Assembly (NCBI GenBank): GCA_028687085.1
Contig: JAQUAU010000021.1
Coordinates: 1-15,791, forward strand
Reading direction: 5' to 3'
Origin: Minisyncoccota bacterium
GTDB lineage: Bacteria > Patescibacteriota > Minisyncoccia > Phycocordibacterales > Phycocordibacteraceae
DNA length: 15,791 nucleotides
The position numbers and the translations under genes are program-made. Under the pieces are notes generated by a model that saw only the letters and a program-made list of their open reading frames with translations, searched no databases and was not told the origin of the DNA. Positions 5,358 to 11,370 of the stretch are shown here, one piece after another. Position 1 is the first letter of the stretch; each line of letters begins with the position of its first letter.

Positions 5358-6097
5358 TGCTTCAGCACGTCGCACAGCATATCGTGGAATACACCGTCCT
5401 TGCCTTTCTCGTCGCTATCTTTTTCTGGCGAATCGTATTGCCGGGCATGAAGATGAGAACGAGCAAGGCTCCTGCGCCGGCTCCCGTGGCGGGTGCAGCC
5501 GGAACTTCGTCCATCCCACCGACGACTACGTATGAGAAAACGAAAGAATGGTTCATAAAACGTTTGTGGACCATCCTACTCGCTCTCGCTGGTGCAGGGA
5601 TATTCTGGAAACTCTACAAACCGGGATTGCGGCTCTCAGGGGTCGGCGACTGGAGCTGGGACAACTGGCTCTGGTTACTGGTCTTTGGCGCTATCGTTTT
5701 CGTCCTCATCAAGCTGAATGAAAAGACTTTGGGGACGATGGCGAAAACGCTCGAGTCGGTGCTGGTAGGAGCAATGTTCATGCTGTTTCTCGGCATTCCG
5801 GCAGGTATCTGGGTCAAGGACTTGTTCTTGCCCCAAGTCATCTGCAAGGACGGTAACACGTCGAGTTTGACCACCTGTAAGCTCAACACTGGTTGGTCTT
5901 CTATGTTCCGAGCGTCCGAAGGCAAGTCAGCCGATGGTGCGAATCTCTGCTACAGTCCCTCAAGCATGGTGGTAGTCGACTACCTTGAAGTAAATGGGAG
6001 TTCTTTCTACCGCCTTCGTAGCAAAGAAGGGATTGTGGAAGCACGATACATCTTCAAGAAGCTTCCCCCGGGACAAACGAAGTGTCCGAAAATCTAA
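5357..6097 (+). CDS. Hypothetical four-helix membrane protein, partner of SPFH protein
   Basis: I do not recognise a family. In 246 residues there are hydrophobic segments at about 11-30, 68-88, 102-121 and 131-155, a Pro/Ala/Thr-rich linker at 36-58, and a soluble tail of about 90 residues with four cysteines (163, 174, 198, 243) that could form two disulfides outside the membrane. AAGGAG (5344-5349) lies 7 nt before the ATG, which overlaps the SPFH stop by one base, so the two are one operon and probably one complex. Tail sequence such as YRLRSKEGIVEARYIFKKLPP is compatible with a small SH3-like or beta-rich fold, but that is a guess. Confidence 0.75.
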   Translation: MLQHVAQHIVEYTVLAFLVAIFFWRIVLPGMKMRTSKAPAPAPVAGAAGTSSIPPTTTYEKTKEWFIKRLWTILLALAGAGIFWKLYKPGLRLSGVGDWSWDNWLWLLVFGAIVFVLIKLNEKTLGTMAKTLESVLVGAMFMLFLGIPAGIWVKDLFLPQVICKDGNTSSLTTCKLNTGWSSMFRASEGKSADGANLCYSPSSMVVVDYLEVNGSSFYRLRSKEGIVEARYIFKKLPPGQTKCPKI

Positions 6098-6124
6098 ACG
6101 ACTGCTCATTCTGTTCTTCGAGCC

Positions 6125-6154
6125 AAAAGGCCGCACACAAGTGCGGCCTTTTTT
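6125..6154. terminator. Bidirectional intrinsic terminator
   Basis: GGCCGCAC/GTGCGGCC with loop ACAA, followed by six T on the plus strand and preceded by four A (four T on the minus strand). It ends the SPFH operon and lies 17 nt beyond the last pilin-like gene on the other strand. Confidence 0.9.
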
Positions 6155-6170
6155 CTTTTGAAACTCGTGA

Positions 6171-6443
6171 TTAGCGGGACTGCAGCTTCGCCGGAGTCGG
6201 GATGCCGGCCGTGCCGAGCGCGAGATTGATGATCCCGTACGCGCCGAAGATGATGACCAGCCCGACGAGCCCCCAAAGAATAGCGCTCTTGCCCTCTGCC
6301 CTCTTACTCTCATCGCCCGCGTGTGCGATGAACTCGAACACGCCCCACAAGAAGACGACAAACGCGCTCGCTGCGAGAAGCAGGATAATCGGATTGATGA
6401 CCTCTGCGACAACCTTCGCAAGGAAGGCGTTCACCTTGTCCAT
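6171..6443 (-). CDS. Pilin-like two-helix membrane protein 1 (array, last gene)
   Basis: 90 residues, no signal peptide. Two helices (about 17-37 and 55-78) are separated by a charged turn AGDESKRAEGKS. It shares with its five neighbours the pattern P-h8-FhhFLWG then G+SAILWGLVGLVIIFGAYGI. This resembles VirB2/TrbC-type pilins and the CPR family I know as T4SS_pilin (from memory). The start codon abuts the stop of the preceding gene (TAA|ATG), so it is translated by coupling; no Shine-Dalgarno is visible. Confidence 0.8.
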   Translation of the reverse strand: MDKVNAFLAKVVAEVINPIILLLAASAFVVFLWGVFEFIAHAGDESKRAEGKSAILWGLVGLVIIFGAYGIINLALGTAGIPTPAKLQSR

Positions 6444-6818
6444 TTATCTGACCTGGACGCCTGACGACGGAACGCCGCCTGAAGGTCCTGTGTTGTTACC
6501 GAAGGTGACGGTGCCGGTGAGGATATTCACGAGGCCCCAGACCGAGACCATGACGAAGAAGCCGATGAGGCCCCAGAGCATGAGATTCTTGCCCTGTTCC
6601 TTCACTTCTTCAGAGGTTGCGCCGATGATGAACGTCTTGAACGCTCCGTAGAGGAAGACGATAAAGGCAATCGCGAAGAGCACTGGGACGATGATATTAT
6701 TGATCGTATTGATAATGAAGGTGCCGACGTCAGAAATGTTGTTGACGGCAGCAAGCGAGACGAGCGGAACGGCAAACGCCGTGAGGACTCCTGAGGTAAG
6801 GGCTAGAGCTTTTTTCAT
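6444..6818 (-). CDS. Pilin-like two-helix membrane protein 2
   Basis: 124 residues. Signal peptide MKKALALTSGVLTAFAVPLVSLAA, cut near residue 24, then helix 1 VPVLFAIAFIVFLYGAFKTFI, polar turn GATSEEVKEQGKN, helix 2 LMLWGLIGFFVMVSVWGLVNIL and a Gly/Ser/Pro tail. This is the clearest member of the array motif (FIVFhYG...LWGhhGFhVhhSVWGLVNIh). It is the first gene after the internal promoter at 6845-6872 and overlaps nothing upstream, so with protein 1 it can be expressed apart from the rest. Confidence 0.82.
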   Translation of the reverse strand: MKKALALTSGVLTAFAVPLVSLAAVNNISDVGTFIINTINNIIVPVLFAIAFIVFLYGAFKTFIIGATSEEVKEQGKNLMLWGLIGFFVMVSVWGLVNILTGTVTFGNNTGPSGGVPSSGVQVR

Positions 6819-6844
6819 AGATTAGATAAGTGGATAACAGGCTA

Positions 6845-6872
6845 ATTGTAACGTTCTTAGGGGCTCGGTCAA
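6845..6872 (-). promoter_or_regulatory. Internal promoter of the pilin-like array
   Basis: On the minus strand TTGACC (6872-6867), a 16-nt spacer and TACAAT (6850-6845), each one base from consensus. It lies in the only sizeable gap of the array (6819-6915) and would start transcripts about 20 nt before the gene beginning at 6818. Confidence 0.7.
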
Positions 6873-6915
6873 TACATTTCTGCGGCTCGTGTGGATAGCT
6901 TCACAAAGACGAGAT

Positions 6916-7359
6916 TTAGGGCTCGCCACCGCCAAAAAAATATGAGGAGCTGTTTGTACTACCAGAGGCGGATGTGTCGGAGGTGTTGAAGGTCGGCGGC
7001 CTTGGCGAAGATCCTGTCTCGAGACCGAATGCACCCCTCACAATCGATACTAGTCCCCAGACCGAAAAGAGGACCACAAAGCCGATGATACCCCAGAGCA
7101 CGAATTGTCTCCCATCTGTGCGGCTCTTCTCGTCAGCCGCCCCGAGAATAAAGTATTTGTAGACGCCCCAGATAAAGACGATAAAGGCGATTGCCAGCAA
7201 GACCGGTACGATAACACCGTTGATAACGTTGATGATACCGGTGGAGTATCGCGCGATAAGGCTCTCGTTGATACCCGTCGGAATGTTGCCTTGGGCGGCG
7301 GCGATAAGCGGAGCAACGAGTGATGCACCCAGAATAGCGTAGCGAGTAATTTTTTTCAT
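6916..7359 (-). CDS. Pilin-like two-helix membrane protein 3
   Basis: 147 residues. Signal peptide MKKITRYAILGASLVAPLIAAAQG, helix 1 VPVLLAIAFIVFIWGVYKYFI, turn GAADEKSRTDGRQ, helix 2 FVLWGIIGFVVLFSVWGLVSIV, then a Ser/Thr/Gly-rich tail (TSDTSASGSTNSSSYFFGGGEP) longer than in its neighbours. Starts 3 nt after the stop of protein 4 without a visible Shine-Dalgarno, so coupling is likely. Confidence 0.82.
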   Translation of the reverse strand: MKKITRYAILGASLVAPLIAAAQGNIPTGINESLIARYSTGIINVINGVIVPVLLAIAFIVFIWGVYKYFILGAADEKSRTDGRQFVLWGIIGFVVLFSVWGLVSIVRGAFGLETGSSPRPPTFNTSDTSASGSTNSSSYFFGGGEP

Positions 7360-7362
7360 AAT

Positions 7363-7818
7363 TTATGGTGTTACCGACCCTCCTGAAATCTGATACGGAG
7401 AATACGGCTGCAGCGGCGCATACGCGCCGTTGAGGCCGAAGGTGTTCGCGACGACGTTCACCAGTCCCCAGACCGAGATCATCACCGCGAAGGCGATCAG
7501 CCCCCAGAGCAGGAGCCGATGGCCCTTTGAGACCTCCTCGGGGTCGCCGTGAGAGAAGATGTAGGCCTTGGCGATGCCGTAGAGAAAGACGATAAAGGCG
7601 ACGGCGAAGAGGACCGGAACCAGCACGCCGTTGATAATGTAGAGGACAGTGCTCGCGGCGCACATAATGTTCCCGCCGATACAGGTTCCATACCCCGAAA
7701 CACCAGTGAGGCCGTTTGAGAAGAACGTGGTTGTCTGTTGGGTATATCCCTGTGCGAGCACAAAAGCAGGGGTAAGGAGGCCAATAACCACGGCGACGGT
7801 ACGAGCGATTGATTTCAT
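7363..7818 (-). CDS. Pilin-like two-helix membrane protein 4
   Basis: From ATG 7818 it has 151 residues and opens with a normal signal peptide (MKSIARTVAVVIGLLTPAFVLAQG). A GTG at 7836 is in frame, adds six residues and lies closer to the preceding stop, so it cannot be excluded. A pre-helix segment contains two cysteines (TCIGGNIMCAAS), unique in the array. Helix 1 is VPVLFAVAFIVFLYGIAKAYI, the turn SHGDPEEVSKGHR, helix 2 LLLWGLIAFAVMISVWGLVNVV, tail rich in Pro/Tyr. Confidence 0.8.
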   Translation of the reverse strand: MKSIARTVAVVIGLLTPAFVLAQGYTQQTTTFFSNGLTGVSGYGTCIGGNIMCAASTVLYIINGVLVPVLFAVAFIVFLYGIAKAYIFSHGDPEEVSKGHRLLLWGLIAFAVMISVWGLVNVVANTFGLNGAYAPLQPYSPYQISGGSVTP

Positions 7819-7837
7819 ATAGAGAGAGTATGACACA

Positions 7838-8125
7838 CTAGGCGGCCGGTGCGATACCGAGCGTGGATAACATCAGATTCACGAATCCCCAGACAGAAAA
7901 GAGCACCACCATCCCGAGGATGCCCCAGAAGATGAACTGGCGACCCTCAGAGCGCTTATCCTCGTTGCCGCCATTGAGGAAGAAGTAGGTCATAACACCC
8001 CAGACGAAGGCGGCGAAGGCGAGCGCGAAGATGACCGGCACGACGACCGTGTTTAAAAGGCCGACAATGCCGGTCGTGCCGCTGCCGATATAGTCTTTAA
8101 ACGTCGTGCCGCCGGAGAGATTCAT
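7838..8125 (-). CDS. Pilin-like two-helix membrane protein 5
   Basis: 95 residues without a signal peptide: a short polar start, helix 1 VPVIFALAFAAFVWGVMTYFF, turn NGGNEDKRSEGRQ and helix 2 FIFWGILGMVVLFSVWGFVNLML. It is very close to protein 3 in the turn and second helix. The start lies one base after the stop of protein 6 (TAACATG), so translation is coupled. Confidence 0.8.
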   Translation of the reverse strand: MNLSGGTTFKDYIGSGTTGIVGLLNTVVVPVIFALAFAAFVWGVMTYFFLNGGNEDKRSEGRQFIFWGILGMVVLFSVWGFVNLMLSTLGIAPAA

Positions 8126-8126
8126 G

Positions 8127-8570
8127 TTAGCCGGCGAGCGCGTTCACGGTCGCCAAGATGCCCATCGCGATAATCTTGGCTCCGAGCAGGATAAGTGCGC
8201 CCACGACGGTCCAGAGGAGCATCTGCCGCGCCTCGCTAATCTTGCCCGGCTCGCCCTGAGCCGTGACGAACTTGAAGCCCACATAGACGAGCATCAAGAT
8301 GACAATGATGGGGCCGATGGTGTCGGTGATGATACCGAGGATACTGAGGAGAAACGACTCGAAAGTCGCATCCTTACCGAGCGGATTCATGAGCGTGACG
8401 TTGGTACCCCGAGATGGTGTCTGACTGGGATTGGTTACCTGCGCAGGAGCCGTGCCGGTATTATCTCCCGATTGTGAGGCCGGAGCGGTGCCAGTATCCT
8501 GTGCATATGAAAACATCGGCGCACCGAACGATGCGATAAGAACAAACGTGGCGATGAGGAGCGTACGCAT
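8127..8570 (-). CDS. Pilin-like two-helix membrane protein 6 (first of array, divergent)
   Basis: 147 residues. Signal peptide MRTLLIATFVLIASFGAPMFSYAQ, then a Thr/Ala/Pro-rich segment (about 25-55), helix 1 IIVILMLVYVGFKFVTA, turn QGEPGKISEARQ, helix 2 MLLWTVVGALILLGAKIIAMGI. It has LW in place of LWG and lacks SVWG, and looks closer to classic VirB2/TrbC pilins than the other five. It may be the ancestral or structural pilin of the set. It begins 24 nt after the stop of the solute-binding protein gene. Confidence 0.8.
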   Translation of the reverse strand: MRTLLIATFVLIASFGAPMFSYAQDTGTAPASQSGDNTGTAPAQVTNPSQTPSRGTNVTLMNPLGKDATFESFLLSILGIITDTIGPIIVILMLVYVGFKFVTAQGEPGKISEARQMLLWTVVGALILLGAKIIAMGILATVNALAG

Positions 8571-8594
8571 ATTATTTATGGTGAGCTTGTCGAA

Positions 8595-9896
8595 TCATTG
8601 TTGCAGGAGCGCGCTTAAGGAGCGCTCGGCCGATGAGAGCGCAGATTGCAGATTAAGGCTGCCACTAATCACATTTCCAATCATACCCGAGAACACCGGG
8701 TCAGTGGCGGCCGGTGCTGGGGACAGCCAGCCTTTAGCATAGAGCGCCTCTGCATAGGCGACCGAGGCGACCGGATCGGAGGGCGTGGCGGCGAGCTCAG
8801 AGAGCACTGCCGGCACGAGACCGGTCGCCGATGCGGCCGCAGCCTGCAAGGCTGAGCTCGTGAGAAAGGTGGCGGTCTGGTACGCACCAGCGGAGTTGCG
8901 CGCACCGCGCGGGATCATGAAGGAGTAGAGGAGGCCGTAGGCGCCTTTCGTCACGGCAGTTGCGGGCTGAGGCAGCAGCGCAACGCCGATGTCGAGATTC
9001 GGGTTCGCCGCGAGGAGGAAGCGTGCTTCAGAGACATAGCCGAGATAGAGCGCGAGATCGCCCGCGAGAAAAGCTTGTTGTGAATCGGGCAATGAAGCAT
9101 TCCAGGTATACGAAACCTTCGATGGGTCGGTAAATTGGGTGTAGAAGCCGAGCACCGCCTGTCCGGGCGCGCCGTTTGCGACACTGCCGAGATTAGCTGC
9201 GAGGACTCCCGCCGTCGAATAGCTCGAGATCGGCACACCCGTCTGCAAGAAGAGCGTCGAGAGGATGCCGCGAGCATTATGCACATTGTCATAGGTGCCG
9301 AGTGCGACGAGACCGCGTGTAATCTGTCGCGAGGACGTGAGCTCGGCGACCTTGGGCACGAGGCCGACAAGCGCTTCCCAGGTCGCGGGCGGCTTGGCGA
9401 TACCGCTACTGGCGAGGATGGCGCGATTAGAGAAGAGGACGAGCGGATCGACGAGGAACGGGATGCCGTAGTAGCCGGCGCCGCCGGGGATAGTGAGGAG
9501 ACTTCCCTCTCCGATAAACGTATCCGTGAAGGTGCGTGCGGGAAGCGTTGAAAACGGTATCGGCATGACAAATTTCGCGAGCGAACGCACCTCTTCATGC
9601 GAGGTAAGGATGAGATCAGGCGCGCCGCCGGTCGCTATCGCAGTAGCGAGGTCACTCGCGAGCGTCGCCGGATTCTTCTGCACGTAGGAGACGGACTTAA
9701 AGAGCTCATTGGTCTGATTCGCAACAGCAAGGACATTTTGCACGCCGGCCTCAGGCAGAGTGCCCCAAATGACGACCGTGCCGATCGTATTGTTTCCGCT
9801 GTTCTTGTTGGTGTACGTCGCGAAGACGAAGAGACCGACGAGAGCGGCGATGCCGAAAACGCCGAAGAGCACGCCCTGGAAGAGAGAGATTTTCAT
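8595..9896 (-). CDS. Membrane-anchored extracellular solute-binding protein, family 1
   Basis: 433 residues. The N-terminal helix (about 7-27) has no lipobox cysteine or clear signal-peptidase site and probably stays as an anchor. The periplasmic-binding fold of family 1 (maltose/sugar type) is visible in order: VVIWGTLPEAGV, a helix with Ser/Asn-rich start, APDLILTSHEEV, YYGIPFLVDPLVLFSNRAIL, KPPATWEALVGLV, GDLALYLGYVSEARFLLAANPNLDIGVALLP and YGLLYSFMIPRGARNSAGAYQTATFL. No permease or ATPase is nearby; it sits between a methyltransferase (ATGA overlap) and the pilin-like array. It may capture a ligand at the cell surface for a pilus-like system; the ligand is unknown. Confidence 0.83.
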   Translation of the reverse strand: MKISLFQGVLFGVFGIAALVGLFVFATYTNKNSGNNTIGTVVIWGTLPEAGVQNVLAVANQTNELFKSVSYVQKNPATLASDLATAIATGGAPDLILTSHEEVRSLAKFVMPIPFSTLPARTFTDTFIGEGSLLTIPGGAGYYGIPFLVDPLVLFSNRAILASSGIAKPPATWEALVGLVPKVAELTSSRQITRGLVALGTYDNVHNARGILSTLFLQTGVPISSYSTAGVLAANLGSVANGAPGQAVLGFYTQFTDPSKVSYTWNASLPDSQQAFLAGDLALYLGYVSEARFLLAANPNLDIGVALLPQPATAVTKGAYGLLYSFMIPRGARNSAGAYQTATFLTSSALQAAAASATGLVPAVLSELAATPSDPVASVAYAEALYAKGWLSPAPAATDPVFSGMIGNVISGSLNLQSALSSAERSLSALLQQ

Positions 9897-10441
9897 AGAG
9901 TGGGGGTAGTGAAGATGACGCCGTAGTGGTGCGGCCCGGCACGGAATGATTTTACCTTATGGAAGCCGCCCGTGATGAAAAACTCTTCTGTCTCGTGCTC
10001 GGGCACGACCTTCTCGGGTGAGGGACCCATGCCACCGTAGCTTCCGGCCCAATCCACCACCATGAGCTTGCCGCCCGGCTTTACGACGCGTTGAATCTCC
10101 TTCAGGAGCCCATAGCGATTCTCAACCTGAAAGAAGGTATTGGCGAGCATGATAGCGTCGAGTGAGGCGTCACGCAGGTGGGTCCCGCCTGGCTTCTCGA
10201 TATCGCCCCACAACGCCTCGATGGTGCTCTGGTGATGCGCATGTGTATTGAGCTTCAGGTGCTTCAGCACGTCCTCTTGCACATCGATTGCATACACCTT
10301 GCCCTCGCGGCCGACAACAGCCGCGGCCGCACGAGAATAGTGACCCGAGCCGGCACCGAAGTCGCCGACCTTCATCCCTTCGCGCAAACCTAATTGCAAT
10401 ACATTCTCATGCGGAGAACTAAAATGCGCGCTCATGCTCAT
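9893..10441 (-). CDS. Class I SAM-dependent methyltransferase
   Basis: 182 residues from ATG 10441 (a second ATG at 10435 is equally possible; longer upstream reading crosses hairpins and looks noncoding). Motif I is VGDFGAGSGHYS (residues 25-36), the acidic ribose-binding residue is D53 in AIDVQEDVL, then DAIMLANTFFQVEN and VVKPGGKLMVVDW, as in UbiE/arsenite-type enzymes. The substrate is not predictable. The stop overlaps the solute-binding protein start (ATGA), making it the first gene of that operon. A strong GC hairpin lies 10 nt before the start, and no Shine-Dalgarno is visible, so leader attenuation is possible. Confidence 0.85.
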   Translation of the reverse strand: MSMSAHFSSPHENVLQLGLREGMKVGDFGAGSGHYSRAAAAVVGREGKVYAIDVQEDVLKHLKLNTHAHHQSTIEALWGDIEKPGGTHLRDASLDAIMLANTFFQVENRYGLLKEIQRVVKPGGKLMVVDWAGSYGGMGPSPEKVVPEHETEEFFITGGFHKVKSFRAGPHHYGVIFTTPTL

Positions 10442-10450
10442 AAAATAGCA

Positions 10451-10473
10451 CGCGCGCCCCTCCGGGGCGCGCG
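10451..10473 (-). promoter_or_regulatory. GC hairpin before the methyltransferase start
   Basis: 10-bp perfect stem CGCGCGCCCC/GGGGCGCGCG with a 3-nt loop (GGA on the minus strand), followed on the minus strand by TGCTATTTT and then ATG. It could be an attenuator or a terminator protecting the operon. Confidence 0.5.
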
Positions 10474-10496
10474 CAATCAACACTATAGAAAGATTA

Positions 10497-10519
10497 AGGC
10501 CGCTCCTCCGGAGCGGCCT
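10497..10519 (-). terminator. Hairpin terminator of the 83-residue gene
   Basis: 10-bp perfect stem AGGCCGCTCC/GGAGCGGCCT with loop GGA on the minus strand, 16 nt after the stop at 10536, followed by TAATCTTTCT. The T-run is weak. It has the same loop and stem length as the next hairpin. Confidence 0.55.
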
Positions 10520-10535
10520 GCGTATGAGGTCTTCA

Positions 10536-10787
10536 TTAGTCGGACTCAATAAAAAGGTGCTTTTGCGGGAACCTGCGGGTGCGCCACTGCCGAACCATAA
10601 GCAGGTGGTATGCCTCGGCTGCATCTTCAAAGGTTATCTCGCCACGCATGAATCGACGATCAATTTCGCCAAGCAGATACTTCTTCGCCAAGACGGTTTC
10701 TTTTTTCTCTACCAGCGAGGCGACGAAATGCTGTCCTACGCTGTCGAGCACCCGCTTCGCAACTCCCTCTATATCCGGTGTGTACAT
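10536..10787 (-). CDS. Small hypothetical protein (83 aa)
   Basis: Unrecognised. A soluble, mostly helical protein by inspection: MYTPDIEGVAKRVLDSVGQHFVASLVEKK, LLGEIDRRFMRGEITFEDAAEAYHLLMVRQ, then a basic tail WRTRRFPQKH. No membrane helix. AAAGG lies 8 nt before the ATG, one of the few Shine-Dalgarno-like sites in this part of the window. It sits alone between two terminator hairpins, so it is probably monocistronic. Confidence 0.6.
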   Translation of the reverse strand: MYTPDIEGVAKRVLDSVGQHFVASLVEKKETVLAKKYLLGEIDRRFMRGEITFEDAAEAYHLLMVRQWRTRRFPQKHLFIESD

Positions 10788-10841
10788 TGTCTTTACCTTT
10801 CTCTCTATTGTCCCTGCGAGATAGTACTCCTAAATCCGCCA

Positions 10842-10931
10842 AAAAGAAAAAGCCGCGAGAAAAATCTATCGGCGAAGAGCATTGAGAATCTCGTCAGATT
10901 CTACACGCACTTCGCAGACCTCTCGCGGCTT
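10842..10931 (-). terminator. Long nested hairpin with U-tail (terminator or small RNA)
   Basis: An 11-bp perfect outer stem AAGCCGCGAGA (10850-10860) with TCTCGCGGCTT (10921-10931), then GCGAAG/CTTCGC (10872-10877, 10910-10915), a symmetrical 7/7 internal loop, and AGAATC/GATTCT (10885-10890, 10897-10902). On the minus strand the stem is followed by TTTCTTTTT. A conserved-looking rod of 82 nt is more than a simple terminator needs. Confidence 0.55.
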
Positions 10932-11004
10932 ATCACCGATACCCTCGCCGGGCATCCGCCTGAAGAACCAGGGGGTGGCTCGGTGACAACCGACACTACT
11001 GTAC

Positions 11005-11058
11005 CACAAAAATGAAAACGGTTCGGACGGAGCTATAGGAAGCCTCCGCCGAACCGTT
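11005..11058 (-). terminator. Intrinsic terminator, minus strand
   Basis: AACGGTTCGG (11017-11026) pairs with CCGAACCGTT (11049-11058), extended by CGGAG/CTCCG (11028-11032, 11044-11048). On the minus strand it is followed by TTTTCATTTTTG. It would end transcripts coming from the PaaX/Cas2-like gene and the orphan frame. Confidence 0.65.
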
Positions 11059-11134
11059 GTTGGGCCGCGAGGAATGGACCGGTTGGACCGCGTTGGTGCG
11101 ATGTACACGAGTGCATTGCCCTTTACGAAATTCA

Positions 11135-11317
11135 GACAGGGACGAGCGCCTCCACCAACTTCCTTGCGACAGCAGACCGTGTCAGCCAGAGTACTTTATC
11201 TAGAATTTCCCCTGGTAAGGGCAGCTTTTGCCAATTCGCTGCGCCTGGTAGCGCGAATATATCATAAGGCGACCATGCTGGCGATACTATCGCCTCAAAT
11301 ACAGCAAAAACCTCGCT
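11135..11317 (-). pseudogene. Orphan open frame without start codon, possible gene remnant
   Basis: This minus-strand frame is open for 61 codons between TAG (11318-11320) and TGA (11132-11134) and has no ATG, GTG or TTG near its beginning. The product has a protein-like look (for example ANWQKLPLPGEILDKVLWLTRSAVARKLVEALVPV, an amphipathic end). I do not recognise it. It lies just beyond direct repeat A and before a terminator. It may be the tail of a gene cut by the repeat element, or chance. I see nothing else in 11059-11323. Confidence 0.25.
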
Positions 11318-11323
11318 CTAACG

Positions 11324-11369
11324 AAATCTCCCTATCTTTGACCGACCGGATGTGGATAGTGAGATTCAG
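11324..11369. repeat. Direct repeat A flanking the PaaX/Cas2-like gene
   Basis: 46 nt, matching repeat B at 43 aligned positions (two substitutions, one indel). It is an imperfect palindrome: AATCTCCCTATC (11325-11336) with GATAGTGAGATT (11355-11366), one mismatch. It ends one base before the stop codon of the gene at 11371. It contains CTATCCACA on the minus strand. Confidence 0.75.
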
Positions 11370-11370
11370 A

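Noticed and set aside
10442..10630. Longer methyltransferase starting at 10630
   Set aside because: The extra 63 codons cross two perfect 10-bp hairpins and the terminator of the neighbouring gene; the family homology begins after the ATGs at 10441/10435.
10866..11108. 80-codon minus frame ending inside the nested hairpin
   Set aside because: It crosses a terminator hairpin and has no protein-like N-terminus. A 29-codon version from an internal ATG could be a leader peptide but has no Shine-Dalgarno.
11059..11260. RNase P RNA or tmRNA in the gene-poor stretch
   Set aside because: GAGGAA and GGTAAGGGC look superficially similar to RNase P blocks, but the full conserved motifs and their order are absent on both strands.
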